Part shown: in pieces, positions 8,026 through 16,388 of the stretch | Position numbering within the stretch: the first letter of the stretch is position 1 | Layout: every line of letters starts with the position of its first letter | Origin: Flavobacterium limnophilum | Lineage (GTDB): Bacteria; Bacteroidota; Bacteroidia; Flavobacteriales; Flavobacteriaceae | Assembly (NCBI RefSeq): GCF_027111315.2 | Contig: NZ_CP114289.2 | Coordinates: forward strand, 2,976,001 to 3,040,000 | DNA length: 64,000 bases | Direction: 5' to 3' | Notes under the pieces: generated by a model | Database searches by the model: none | What the model was told of the DNA's origin: nothing | Seen by the model: the letters and a program-made list of their open reading frames with translations, nothing else | Translations under genes and position numbers: made by a program

Positions 8026-9003
8026 TTATTTTTTTCTTTCGATAACGTAATTAACCATCAAAATCAAGGCGTCTTTAAACTCTGATTGGGGATAATTATC
8101 CAGAAGCAGAAGCGCTTCTTGCTGGAATTGGGCCATTTTTTGTTCGGCATACAACAAGCCGTTATGGTCTTTCACGAAGTTAATCACTTCTTTTACTCGT
8201 TTCTTGTCTTTATTGTGGTTTTTTATGGAATTGATGAGCCAAGATTTTTCTTTGGAAGTACAATTATTCAAAACGTGAATAAGCGGCAAAGTCATTTTTT
8301 GTTCCTTGATGTCGATTCCAGTGGGTTTTCCAATGGCATCGTCGGTATAATCAAACAAATCGTCCTTGATTTGGAAAGCCATCCCGATGAGTTCCCCAAA
8401 TTTGCGCATATTCTCCACCTGAACTTCATCTTCAACCACCGATTTTGCCCCCAAAGCGCAACAAGCGGCAATTAAGGTAGCAGTTTTTTTTCGGATGATT
8501 TCATAGTAAATATCTTCGGTAATGTCGAGTCTTCTGGCTTTTTCGATTTGCAATAATTCGCCTTCACTCATTTCACGCACGGCGACGGAAATAATTCTCA
8601 ACAAATCAAAATCGCCGTTATCTATGGATAGCAACAACCCCTTTGACAATAAATAATCGCCAACAAGGACGGCAATTTTGTTTTTCCAAAGGGCATTGAT
8701 GGAGAAAAAACCTCTTCGACGATTGCTGTCATCCACCACATCATCATGTACCAATGTTGCGGTATGAATCAGTTCGATTACCGATGCTCCACGGTAGGTT
8801 CTTTCGTTTACCATTCCTCCAGAAACCATTTTGGCAGTCAAGAAAACAAACATTGGACGCATTTGTTTTCCTTTTCGATTCACTATATAGTAAGTAATCC
8901 TGTTCAGCAAAGCCACTTTGGAAGTCATCGATTCATAGAACTTTTTTTCGAAAAGTTCCATCTCGTTGAAAATGGGCTGCTTTATTTGAGAAGTGATATT
9001 CAT
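8026..9003 (-). CDS. Polyprenyl (octaprenyl-type) diphosphate synthase
   Basis: A 325-residue trans-isoprenyl diphosphate synthase that extends farnesyl diphosphate with isopentenyl diphosphate for quinone side chains. The first aspartate-rich motif, HDDVVDDSNRRRG, is near residue 90, preceded by GKQMRPMFVFLTA. The second, FQIKDDLFDY, is near 215, followed by GKPTGIDIKEQKMTLP. Length fits IspB-type long-chain synthases; the chain length made cannot be read from the sequence. The -7 box TATATTTG at 9011-9018 lies only 7 bases before the ATG, so the mRNA leader would be about 4 nt. Confidence 0.92.
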   Translation of the reverse strand: MNITSQIKQPIFNEMELFEKKFYESMTSKVALLNRITYYIVNRKGKQMRPMFVFLTAKMVSGGMVNERTYRGASVIELIHTATLVHDDVVDDSNRRRGFFSINALWKNKIAVLVGDYLLSKGLLLSIDNGDFDLLRIISVAVREMSEGELLQIEKARRLDITEDIYYEIIRKKTATLIAACCALGAKSVVEDEVQVENMRKFGELIGMAFQIKDDLFDYTDDAIGKPTGIDIKEQKMTLPLIHVLNNCTSKEKSWLINSIKNHNKDKKRVKEVINFVKDHNGLLYAEQKMAQFQQEALLLLDNYPQSEFKDALILMVNYVIERKK

Positions 9004-9232
9004 TAGAGTCCAAATATACTATTTTTAGAATAGAAAAAAACAACTCTTTTCGCACGGCATTCGCTTTTAAAAAAAAATTAACACAAATTTCACCAATTCA
9101 TAAAAATGGTAAATTCGTGAAAATTCAATTTTATAATCAATAAAATTTACTTCGTCAGTTCGCTAGTGTGGGCTAATTCGTGTCTGAAAATTTTAAATGC
9201 GAATGCCTTGCTTTTTTCGGGAAGTGAAGTTT
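9004..9232. other. Intergenic region with imperfect inverted repeat
   Basis: No gene is seen. Bases about 9085-9125 hold an imperfect inverted repeat: AAATTTCACCAATTCAT against ATGGTAAATTCGTGAAAATT. The sequence style (CACRAATT runs) resembles the perfect 21-bp inverted repeat at 48252-48314, so it may be a decayed dispersed repeat. No strong terminator is visible after rlmN. Confidence 0.4.
9011..9018 (-). promoter_or_regulatory. -7 box TATATTTG of the polyprenyl synthase gene
   Basis: Exact TAnnTTTG match on the minus strand, separated from the ATG by only GACTCTA. The leader would be only a few nucleotides long. Confidence 0.6.
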
Positions 9233-10273
9233 TTATGCTTCTTTATTGGCCAATTGACCGCAAGCCGCATCGATGTCTTTTCCGCGACTTCTTCTCACTT
9301 TTACCACAATTCCGGTGGCTTCGAGTGCTTTTATGTAGGCGTTGATAGATTCTTCCGAAGCTTGTTGGAATTCGCCGTCATCAATGGGATTGTACTCTAT
9401 CAAATTGACTTTGCAAGGAACATATTTGCAGAATTTGACCAAGGCGTCTACCGAAGCCTTGTTGTCGTTGATTCCTTTCCAAACCACATATTCATAAGAA
9501 ATCTTGCTTTTGGTTTTTCGATACCAATATTCCAAAGCTTCTCTCAAATCAGCCAAAGGAAAATTTTCGCTGAAAGGCATAATCTTGGAACGAATTTCAT
9601 CTATTGCGGAATGCAACGAAACTGCCAATTTGAATTTTACCTCATCATCGGCCATTTTCTTGATCATTTTTGGAACACCGGAAGTCGAAACCGTGATGCG
9701 TTTTGGCGACATTCCCAAACCTTCGTTTGAAGTAATCATTTCGATGGCTTTCATCACATTGTTGTAATTCATGAGTGGTTCGCCCATTCCCATAAACACA
9801 ATATTCGACAAAGGATGATTGTAATACAAACGGCTTTCCTTGTCGATGGCTATAACTTGGTCGTAAATCTCGGCAGGTTCCAGATTTCGCATTCTTTTCA
9901 GTCGTGCCGTGGCGCAAAAATTGCAATCCAAGCTGCAACCCACTTGACTCGAAACACAAGCCGTTGTTCTGGTATTGGTTGGAATCAAAACACTTTCGAC
10001 CACCAAGCCATCGTGCAAACGAACCGCATTTTTGACCGTTCCGTCTTCACTTCGTTGCATCGTATCGACCTTTATGTGATTGATGACAAAGTTGTTTTCG
10101 AGCATCGTTCGAGTTGCTTTCGCCACATTGGTCATATCTTCAAAACTGTGTGCACCTTTGCTCCACAACCATTCATAAACTTGGTTTCCGCGAAAAGCTT
10201 TATCGCCATTGGCAACAAAAAAATCGCGTAATTGTTCTTTAGATAAGGCTCGAATGTCTTTTTTCTCCATCAT
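9233..10273 (-). CDS. rlmN: Dual-specificity RNA methyltransferase RlmN
   Basis: A 346-residue radical SAM enzyme that methylates C2 of A2503 in 23S rRNA and A37 in some tRNAs. The [4Fe-4S] cysteines are C113, C117 and C120 in VGCSLDCNFC. The second catalytic cysteine is C338 in DIDAACGQLA. MGMGEPLMNY and the ISYEYVVWKGIND segment are also typical. RlmN is favoured over Cfr because this is a chromosomal single copy of standard length. A minus-strand -7 box TAACTTTG at 10278-10285 is only 4 bases from the first ATG, so the transcript may begin at or next to the start codon. Two ATGs stand in tandem. Confidence 0.95.
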   Translation of the reverse strand: MMEKKDIRALSKEQLRDFFVANGDKAFRGNQVYEWLWSKGAHSFEDMTNVAKATRTMLENNFVINHIKVDTMQRSEDGTVKNAVRLHDGLVVESVLIPTNTRTTACVSSQVGCSLDCNFCATARLKRMRNLEPAEIYDQVIAIDKESRLYYNHPLSNIVFMGMGEPLMNYNNVMKAIEMITSNEGLGMSPKRITVSTSGVPKMIKKMADDEVKFKLAVSLHSAIDEIRSKIMPFSENFPLADLREALEYWYRKTKSKISYEYVVWKGINDNKASVDALVKFCKYVPCKVNLIEYNPIDDGEFQQASEESINAYIKALEATGIVVKVRRSRGKDIDAACGQLANKEA

Positions 10274-10277
10274 AGTG

Positions 10278-10285
10278 CAAAGTTA
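10278..10285 (-). promoter_or_regulatory. -7 box TAACTTTG of rlmN, near-leaderless
   Basis: Exact TAnnTTTG match on the minus strand, followed by CACT and then ATGATG. With transcription starting about 4 bases after the box, the first ATG would be at +1 or +2. Confidence 0.55.
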
Positions 10286-10337
10286 ATTACAATTTTGAAT
10301 TATATTGAATTTTTCTAAGCCCCAAAATTATATTTTG

Positions 10338-10345
10338 TAACTTTG
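10338..10345 (+). promoter_or_regulatory. -7 box TAACTTTG of the first TA operon
   Basis: Exact TAnnTTTG match, 20 bases before the antitoxin ATG at 10366. It is divergent from the rlmN promoter. Confidence 0.6.
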
Positions 10346-10365
10346 TTTTTGAAAAATGAAAAGGT

Positions 10366-10650
10366 ATGGGACTTCCAGAATTAAAACAGAAAATCCAGAT
10401 GCAAATCGAAAATGCGGACGAACGTTTGTTGCGTATCGTTTCTTCGGTTTTTGATAATTATTTGAGTGAAGATACAAATACCGAAAATGTTGTTTCAGAG
10501 CCTACTGTTGCCTATGATATAAATGGAAAACCTTTGACATTAAAACAATACAACAAAGAAATTGACAAAGGAATCGATGATTTTAATAATGGAAGATTTA
10601 TCTCCCAAGAAGATTTAGAAAAAGAAATAGATAGTTGGTATGATGAATAA
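10366..10650 (+). CDS. Putative antitoxin of a RelE/ParE-type TA pair
   Basis: A 94-residue acidic protein. The N-terminal half is helical (ELKQKIQMQIENADERLLRIV). The C-terminal half carries YDINGKPLTLKQYNKEIDKG and FISQEDLEKEIDSWYDE, an ending seen in antitoxins that pair with RelE/ParE toxins in Bacteroidota. It would neutralise the downstream toxin and probably repress the operon. Its stop lies inside the toxin reading frame (11-base overlap), as is usual for coupled TA genes. Assigned from partner and pattern; no DNA-binding fold is obvious. Confidence 0.72.
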   Translation: MGLPELKQKIQMQIENADERLLRIVSSVFDNYLSEDTNTENVVSEPTVAYDINGKPLTLKQYNKEIDKGIDDFNNGRFISQEDLEKEIDSWYDE

Positions 10651-10912
10651 ATTTAAAATAATTTGGTCATCAGAATCAATAAAAGATTTGAAAAAAATTA
10701 AAAATAATGTTTCAAAATCTAAATTAAAAAACATTGCAACAGCTCCCAAACAAATAATCTTTGGAGAACAATTTCAAATTGATGAATACAGAAAAGATTG
10801 CAGAAGAATAATCGAAGGCAACTACAAAATCTTATATCAATTTAAAAACGATGAAATCAGGATAGTCAAAATTTTCAATTCACTTCACGACCCAATAAAA
10901 AGTTTATCTTAA
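10640..10912 (+). CDS. RelE/ParE-family toxin
   Basis: A 90-residue basic protein with the RelE/ParE fold pattern: FKIIWSSESIKDLKKI at the N-terminus, then FQIDEYRKDCRRIIEGNYKILYQF and IRIVKIFNSLHDP. The last strand ends in an HDP motif common in ParE-like toxins. It may cleave ribosome-bound mRNA or poison gyrase; the sequence does not decide. It overlaps the antitoxin by 11 bases, and its stop overlaps the start of the next gene (TAATG at 10910-10914), so an O-methyltransferase is co-translated behind it. Confidence 0.82.
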   Translation: MMNKFKIIWSSESIKDLKKIKNNVSKSKLKNIATAPKQIIFGEQFQIDEYRKDCRRIIEGNYKILYQFKNDEIRIVKIFNSLHDPIKSLS

Positions 10913-11553
10913 TGCACTTCATTTCCCAAGAACTAGAAAATTATATCGAGCAACATTCCGAAAAAGAACCTGAATTGTTGGCGGCTTTGAACAAGGAAAC
11001 CTATCAAAAAGTTTTGCTGCCTCGAATGCTGAGCGGGCATTTTCAAGGACGCGTTTTGAGTATGTTGTCCAAATTGATTCGTCCCTTAAATATTCTCGAA
11101 ATCGGAACTTATACCGGTTATTCGGCTTTGTGTTTGTGCGAAGGAATGCAGGAAAACGGCACGCTTCACACGATTGACATCAAGGAAGAATTGGTCGATT
11201 TTCAGCGCAAACATTTTGACAAATCGCCTTGGGGAAACCAAATTGTGCAACATCTTGGCGAGGCTTTGGACATTATTCCGACATTAGACACGAAATTTGA
11301 CTTGGTTTTTATTGATGCCGACAAGGAAAACTACATTAACTATTTTGAATTGATTGTTCCAAAAATGAACAAGGGCGGCATTATTCTTTCGGATAATGTG
11401 TTGTGGAGCGGAAAAGTTCTGGAACCCTTGAATCCTAAAGACATTAGCACTAAAATATTATTGGAATACAATCAATTGCTGAAAAACGATCCGAGAGTGG
11501 AAACGGTTTTATTGCCTATTCGGGATGGATTGACGGTAAGTCGGGTTTTGTAA
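10912..11553 (+). CDS. Class I SAM-dependent O-methyltransferase
   Basis: A 213-residue methyltransferase of the COMT-like (methyltransferase_3) family. SAM-binding motif I is ILEIGTYTGYSALCL at about residue 60. Next come GTLHTIDIKEE, then FDLVFIDADKENYINYF (metal- and substrate-binding region) and IILSDNVLWSGKV. Such enzymes methylate catechol-like hydroxyls using Mg2+; the bacterial substrates are mostly unknown. The ATG shares one base with the toxin stop codon. It has no promoter of its own that I can see, so expression probably depends on the TA promoter at 10338. Confidence 0.9.
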   Translation: MHFISQELENYIEQHSEKEPELLAALNKETYQKVLLPRMLSGHFQGRVLSMLSKLIRPLNILEIGTYTGYSALCLCEGMQENGTLHTIDIKEELVDFQRKHFDKSPWGNQIVQHLGEALDIIPTLDTKFDLVFIDADKENYINYFELIVPKMNKGGIILSDNVLWSGKVLEPLNPKDISTKILLEYNQLLKNDPRVETVLLPIRDGLTVSRVL

Positions 11554-11583
11554 AATAATTAGAAGCATATAGCTTCCTTGCTT

Positions 11584-12156
11584 TTAATAAATTCCAGTAG
11601 AAAAACTTCTCTTCAGTGCTATTTGATACAATTTGAACATCAAAAAAGCCAATATTGCACCACACAAATACCCAGAAATTATATCCAATGGATAATGCAA
11701 TCCTAGATATATCCTGCTGTAAGCGAAGATTAACGGCCACAGAAACAGTAACCAAAAGTATTTGAAATCCCTTTTAAAAATAAGATATAAAAATGTGGTA
11801 ACCGCCATTGAACTTGTGGCGTGACCCGAGAAAAAACTAAAAGAATTTCTGGATTGTACAATTCGTATGAAAGAATTTATTTCCGGATTATTGCATGGTC
11901 GCAATCTTTGGACTCCGTTTTTGAACAAATTGGCGATTTGGTCAGTACAAACTAATAAAATTGCCACGAATAACATCAAAAAAAGGGCTTGCTTCGCTCC
12001 CAATTTCCTAAAAACGAGATACAACAAGAACAAAAAAAGTGGCGTCCAATAGATTTGTTTGGTAATAATCAACCAAAGACCGTCATAAGTATCTGATCCC
12101 AAGCTATTCAAGAAAACAAATAATTTGACATCAAGCGACAATATTTTTTCCAGCAT
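11584..12156 (-). CDS. PAP2-family membrane phosphatase
   Basis: A 190-residue integral membrane protein with several hydrophobic helices. It has the PAP2 phosphatase motifs in order: KNGVQRLRPC (KxxxxxxRP variant), FSFFSGHATSSMAV (SGH, containing the catalytic His) and SRIYLGLHYPLDIISGYLCGA (RxxxxxHxxxD). It probably dephosphorylates undecaprenyl diphosphate or lipid phosphates at the outer face of the inner membrane. Its ATG overlaps the tatA stop codon (TAATG), so the two form an operon. Confidence 0.92.
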   Translation of the reverse strand: MLEKILSLDVKLFVFLNSLGSDTYDGLWLIITKQIYWTPLFLFLLYLVFRKLGAKQALFLMLFVAILLVCTDQIANLFKNGVQRLRPCNNPEINSFIRIVQSRNSFSFFSGHATSSMAVTTFLYLIFKRDFKYFWLLFLWPLIFAYSRIYLGLHYPLDIISGYLCGAILAFLMFKLYQIALKRSFSTGIY

Positions 12157-12557
12157 TATTTGGTGCGTTTTATAGGTCCAATGGCATCCTCAATTTCTTC
12201 TTGAAGCTTATCAACTTGAGGAGTTGCATCTTCTAACACGCTACTTTGAACTTTGCTGATTTCAGACGAGAAAGAATCCGACATTCCTTTCAATGGATTT
12301 GTGTCACCCAGCAAATTAGCTTTGGCACTATTGATTTCTGAAGTAATATTTCCGGTTAAATCATTCAACATTTTTTTGTCGAAACCATTGTCTTCGGCAC
12401 CTTTTTGAATTTCGCTTTTTATATCGTTGGTGGCATTTTTCAATTGCGCCATTGCTTTCCCCATGGTACGGGCAATTTCCGGCACTTTGTCAGACCCAAA
12501 AAGCATCAAGATGATAAACAAAATGAAAATTAATTCGCCTCCTCCTATTCCAAACAT
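12156..12557 (-). CDS. tatA: Twin-arginine translocase subunit TatA/TatB-like
   Basis: A 133-residue protein with one N-terminal transmembrane helix (GGGELIFILFIILMLFG). An amphipathic helix (SDKVPEIARTMGKAMAQLKN) begins straight after it, the hallmark of TatA/Hcf106 proteins. The long charged tail (about 60-133) resembles TatB in length. Bacteroidota usually have TatA-type proteins plus TatC; tatC is not in this window. It forms the protein-conducting part of the Tat export system. A -7 box lies at 12576-12583. Coupled to the PAP2 gene by a 1-base overlap. Confidence 0.88.
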   Translation of the reverse strand: MFGIGGGELIFILFIILMLFGSDKVPEIARTMGKAMAQLKNATNDIKSEIQKGAEDNGFDKKMLNDLTGNITSEINSAKANLLGDTNPLKGMSDSFSSEISKVQSSVLEDATPQVDKLQEEIEDAIGPIKRTK

Positions 12558-12575
12558 AATCTATTTTTTAGATTG

Positions 12576-12583
12576 CAAAGTTA
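12576..12583 (-). promoter_or_regulatory. -7 box TAACTTTG of tatA-PAP2
   Basis: Exact TAnnTTTG match on the minus strand, 18 bases before the tatA ATG. Confidence 0.6.
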
Positions 12584-12648
12584 CAAAGATGTACAGTTAC
12601 AAAATATTCTAATTAATAATTAATTAACGAAAAATCGATTCTTGATTT

Positions 12649-13395
12649 TTATTTTTCAAATGTAGTAAATCTTTTGAATTCCTCGTTTTTGATGACCAGA
12701 AATTCAATTAACTCAAATTCGGCTTCGGGTTTTAGGAGCGCTTTCGATTTGGGATCGTTTTCGCAATAAATCAGGAAAAGCCCAATTTCATCCTCTTTCA
12801 GCTTCAATGTATTGGTAAAAAAAAAGGGATGGATTCGTTTTGGGACAATTTCGGTAAAATCGCCATAGTCAACTTCTTTATCCTTATAGACATTCTCTTT
12901 GAAGAACGATTTCCATATCATTTTCCCTATTCGATCAACGTCCATTCCGTATTTTATCTCCGTTGGCATCAAGGGATTGTCCGGCGAAGACTGTTTGTCA
13001 TCAAAATATTCCGTGTCAATAATGTTTTGAATATTGCCTAGATTTGGTTTTATGACCGTATTGGTAACAACAACTTCTTTTAATGGATTTATGAGTGTGT
13101 TCATTTTTATTATTAATACCGAAACAGCAAAATCCTTTTCAGACAAGACAATTTTCTTCGGCTTTAACCCCATACTCGAAAAAAGCAAGGTATCGTTTGT
13201 TTTTGCCATGATATCGAAAAAACCTTGAGTTTTTATAAATGCCCTTGAATTTGAATTCACGTTAAGAACATAACCACTTTGAATACTGACCGAATCGTTT
13301 ACAACCATACCGTGTAATGGTTTCCTGGTCAATGTTTGTCCAAAACAAAACTGACAAAACAAACAGAAAGCAAGAATTATGTTTTTAGTTTTCAT
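12649..13395 (-). CDS. Secreted carboxypeptidase-regulatory-like protein (paralogue 1)
   Basis: A 248-residue protein with a signal peptide ending in FCFGQ. A beta-sandwich of the carboxypeptidase regulatory-like type covers about residues 20-120: HGMVVNDSVSIQSGYVLNVN, then TNDTLLFSSMGLKPKKI, then LKEVVVTN. A C-terminal half of unknown function follows. This N-terminal module is the one seen at the front of TonB-dependent receptors, but no receptor barrel follows. It is the most divergent of three tandem paralogues: the GISPSG-KHRT block of the other two is replaced by MPTEIKYGMDVDRIGK. Function unknown. Confidence 0.75.
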   Translation of the reverse strand: MKTKNIILAFCLFCQFCFGQTLTRKPLHGMVVNDSVSIQSGYVLNVNSNSRAFIKTQGFFDIMAKTNDTLLFSSMGLKPKKIVLSEKDFAVSVLIIKMNTLINPLKEVVVTNTVIKPNLGNIQNIIDTEYFDDKQSSPDNPLMPTEIKYGMDVDRIGKMIWKSFFKENVYKDKEVDYGDFTEIVPKRIHPFFFTNTLKLKEDEIGLFLIYCENDPKSKALLKPEAEFELIEFLVIKNEEFKRFTTFEK

Positions 13396-13582
13396 CTTGA
13401 AATGATTTCGTTAAATTAGTTGACCAATACAACATTCGTGAGGCATTGGTGTTTTTTTTGAGAACACAAAGAAGAAATACGATACAGTATTCAACCATAG
13501 GAAAGTTACGAAAATTACCTGAACTAATCAACAGGAATTCTTGCAACTTCCCAATAATTTGTTCAAAGAAAAAATATGCATT

Positions 13583-14347
13583 TTATTTATTCTCGGCAGC
13601 GATAATTAGATTATATTTTTCTGCCAAAGACACCATCACAAACTCTATTTTAGTTTTGTTTTTGGATTTCAGAACTGTAATAAATTTTTCGTTCTCAACA
13701 ATATAATATTGAAAACCTTTTACATATTCCGTTGGGATTTTTAGGGTATTTACATAATATTCGTCTTCAAAAAGGAGGTCTGTTTTTTCCAACAAACTTA
13801 TTTTATTTTCCAATTTTATCAATTTCTTAGTCATTGCCGTTCTACCATTTACACTATTCAAGAAGGCATCGACATCCAAAGACCCGCCTAAAAGACCTAA
13901 CAAATCAATAGGTTTAAAATCACCCGCCGTGTACAACCTCCTTTCCATTTGGGTTCGATGCTTTATTCCTGAGGGAGAAATCCCCAAGTCGACGGCATTA
14001 ATTTCAAAATGTTTATTGACTACCACTTCATCGAGCTCGGTGGTTTTTGCCGTTAACTTAATAATTAAAACCTCTGTTTTCAAATCTTCCTCCTCGATTG
14101 ATCTGCGATAATATTCCAAATTCACGGAAGAAAAAACCAACAAATCATCGGCTTTCGCCAAAATAAAAAAGTCGCCATTGTTGTCACTTACCGCGCTTTT
14201 TTCGTTAACCAAATTAACAATGTTAACTCCAGCGACATTCCCTGATTCAGTCACTGTTTTTCCGTGAATCAATTTCTCGCCAGTTGCTTGACCAAAAGTA
14301 ATTTGAAAAAATAAACCCAAAACAAATAGTATAATTTTACTTTTCAT
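13583..14347 (-). CDS. Secreted carboxypeptidase-regulatory-like protein (paralogue 2)
   Basis: A 254-residue protein with a signal peptide (to TFGQA). The regulatory-like sandwich covers about 25-115 (LIHGKTVTESGNVAGVNIVN, DDLLVFSSVNLEYY, ELDEVVVNK). Then come the shared block GISPSGIKHRTQMERRLYTAGDF and a C-terminal domain with YVKGFQYYIVENEKF and VSLAEKYNLIIAAE. These last blocks recur in the next gene, so the two are recent duplicates. Its start overlaps the end of paralogue 3 by 11 bases. No catalytic residues are recognisable. Confidence 0.75.
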   Translation of the reverse strand: MKSKIILFVLGLFFQITFGQATGEKLIHGKTVTESGNVAGVNIVNLVNEKSAVSDNNGDFFILAKADDLLVFSSVNLEYYRRSIEEEDLKTEVLIIKLTAKTTELDEVVVNKHFEINAVDLGISPSGIKHRTQMERRLYTAGDFKPIDLLGLLGGSLDVDAFLNSVNGRTAMTKKLIKLENKISLLEKTDLLFEDEYYVNTLKIPTEYVKGFQYYIVENEKFITVLKSKNKTKIEFVMVSLAEKYNLIIAAENK

Positions 14348-15053
14348 CCGAGATAATTAGGTTGTATTTTTCTGCCAAAGAAACCATCCCAAACTCGATT
14401 TGAGTTTTGTTTTTAGATTTCAAAATAGAGGTAAATCTTTCGTTATCAACAATGTAATATTTAAAACCTTTAACATATTCTGATGGAATTTTTAATGTTT
14501 TTCTAAAATAATCTTCATTAAACATATTGTCAATTTGATCTATGAAAGACAATTTACCTTCTACTACTATTTCCTTTTTGAGCATGGCTGTCCTGCCTGA
14601 CATAAAATTTAAAAGGGCATCGCCTGCTGTTGAAGTTGCGGTGTACAATTTCCTTTCTTCAGGAGTTCGATGTTTCATTCCGCTTGGTGAAATTCCCATA
14701 TCAACAGCATTAATATTGTCATATCTTTTAACAACGACCTCTTTTAAACTGGTAATTCTGGATTCCATTTTAACGAGAAACTCGGTTTGAAAATCTTTTT
14801 TTTCCAAAACAACCCGAATCTCTTTGAGATGTATCGCCGAAAACAAGAGCGTATCACCCGGAATGGCAGCTATCGAAAAATAGCCGTCTTTTTCGGTTAT
14901 GGTGGATTTTTCGGTTTTCAAGTTGATTACATATATCCCTTCAAGATCAATAGTATTGGCATTGATTTTACCATTCAAGGCAGTCCCGCCTGATTCTTGA
15001 GCCAAAACTATATTGGCAGCCAAAATAAAGAAGAGGCATAATTTTATTTTCAT
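14337..15053 (-). CDS. Secreted carboxypeptidase-regulatory-like protein (paralogue 3)
   Basis: A 238-residue protein from the ATG at 15053, chosen over 15068 because MKIKLCLFFILAANIVLAQ is then a clean signal peptide. The layout equals paralogue 2: a sandwich with GDTLLFSAIHLKEIRV and LKEVVVKRYD, the block GISPSGMKHRTPEERKLYTA, and a C-terminus with SEYVKGFKYYIVDNERF and EFGMVSLAEKYNLII. It is the first gene of the tandem run and overlaps paralogue 2. A box TACTTTTA at about 15082-15089 is one base off the -7 consensus. Confidence 0.75.
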   Translation of the reverse strand: MKIKLCLFFILAANIVLAQESGGTALNGKINANTIDLEGIYVINLKTEKSTITEKDGYFSIAAIPGDTLLFSAIHLKEIRVVLEKKDFQTEFLVKMESRITSLKEVVVKRYDNINAVDMGISPSGMKHRTPEERKLYTATSTAGDALLNFMSGRTAMLKKEIVVEGKLSFIDQIDNMFNEDYFRKTLKIPSEYVKGFKYYIVDNERFTSILKSKNKTQIEFGMVSLAEKYNLIISDEK

Positions 15054-15297
15054 CAACAGGATAGTCAAACATTCTTAGGTGTAAAAGTATCGCAATGCCT
15101 TCCAAATTAAGTATTAAGGACTTGGTAAATATATGTTAATTAAAAGCCATAAAAGTCTCAATAAAAAACACGATTTTATACCTTTAACCCAAACTTATTT
15201 TGTTCAAATAAAATGAAATCGAAGACTACTTCGTTCGTTCGCCTTTTAGGCTCGGGTCACGAATTCCAAAAAAAAAAAAAAACAATTTTAAAATTTT

Positions 15298-16008
15298 ATG
15301 AGTAAAAATTTAATTATTGCCAGCACATCCACGCTTCACGGAGGAGATTATTTAGAGTATTTATTACCCGAATTAAGTGTTCATTTCAAACATTGTAAAA
15401 CAATATTATTTATACCATTTGCAAGACCTGGCGGAATTTCACACGAAGAATACACTGCAAAAGTTGCTTCGGCTTTCGCCAAAATAAATAAAAAAGTTAA
15501 AGGCATTCACGAATTTGAAGATTTATCCACAGCAATCACCAATGCACAAGGAATTTTTACCGGTGGAGGAAACACTTTTTTGTTGGTAACCCAATTGTAC
15601 AAGAACAAGATTATGACCGTTCTTGCCGAAACCGTAAAAAGAGGAACTCCTTATTTAGGCACAAGCGCTGGAAGCAATATTTGCGGACTGACAATGCAAA
15701 CCACGAATGACATGCCCATTATTTATCCACCCAGTTTTGTAACATTGGGATTGATTCCTTTTAATTTGAACCCTCATTATCTTGATCCAGATTTCGACTC
15801 AACACATATGGGAGAAACCCGTGAAATGAGAATAAACGAGTTTCATTCGTTCAATAATGTTCCCGTTTTAGGACTTAGAGAAGGAAGTTGGCTGGAAGTA
15901 AAAGGAGACAAAACAACTTTGAAAGGCACACTGCAGGCTAGACTCTTTATGCCGAATCAAACTGCAGTGGAAATTAAAAGCGGAATGGACTTGAGTTATT
16001 TAAAATAA
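15298..16008 (+). CDS. pepE: Peptidase E (alpha-aspartyl dipeptidase)
   Basis: A 236-residue serine peptidase of family S51, which splits Asp-X dipeptides in the cytoplasm. The nucleophile is S123 in GTSAGSN, in the GxSAG elbow typical of the family. FTGGGNTFLLV (about 87-97) lies ahead of it. PHYLDPDF and the downstream LREGSWLEV block fit the substrate and catalytic His/Glu regions. Length matches the family (about 230). The 229 bases upstream hold no clear -7 box; a poly-A run precedes the ATG. A hairpin terminator at 16007-16036 follows. Confidence 0.9.
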   Translation: MSKNLIIASTSTLHGGDYLEYLLPELSVHFKHCKTILFIPFARPGGISHEEYTAKVASAFAKINKKVKGIHEFEDLSTAITNAQGIFTGGGNTFLLVTQLYKNKIMTVLAETVKRGTPYLGTSAGSNICGLTMQTTNDMPIIYPPSFVTLGLIPFNLNPHYLDPDFDSTHMGETREMRINEFHSFNNVPVLGLREGSWLEVKGDKTTLKGTLQARLFMPNQTAVEIKSGMDLSYLK

Positions 16009-16036
16009 AAAACCCCAAACGTTTGTTTGAGGTTTT
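16007..16036. terminator. Hairpin between pepE and tRNA-Gly, probably bidirectional
   Basis: AAAACCCCAAAC pairs with GTTTGAGGTTTT (one mismatch) around a 4-base loop, with A and T runs on either side. It can end pepE on the plus strand and the tRNA transcript on the minus strand. Confidence 0.6.
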
Positions 16037-16038
16037 GG

Positions 16039-16111
<73 letters not shown>

Positions 16112-16151
16112 ATTATTTTGTAAATTTATATTTGCTTTTAAAAGACAAATA

Positions 16152-16179
16152 AAAACCCCACACTTTCGTTTGAGGTTTT
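16152..16179 (-). terminator. Hairpin between the two tRNA-Gly copies
   Basis: AAAACCCCACAC against GTTTGAGGTTTT, two mismatches. It is the counterpart of the hairpin at 16007-16036, duplicated together with the tRNA. Confidence 0.4.
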
Positions 16180-16181
16180 AG

Positions 16182-16254
<73 letters not shown>

Positions 16255-16388
16255 ATTACTACGGTGCAAATATACTTAATCATTCAGTTTATTTGCAAGT
16301 TTTTTTTTGATTATTTTTTTGAAAACACCAACTTTGCCATAACCGTTTTAAAACTAAATTGTTAGAAATTCATTATTTTTATACCATT

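Noticed and set aside
9197..9730. A 177-codon open frame antisense to rlmN
   Set aside because: Full overlap with the conserved rlmN gene; the translated sequence has no recognisable domain.
9233..10273. Cfr-type antibiotic resistance methyltransferase
   Set aside because: The protein has the ordinary RlmN length and features and a housekeeping context; nothing points to Cfr.
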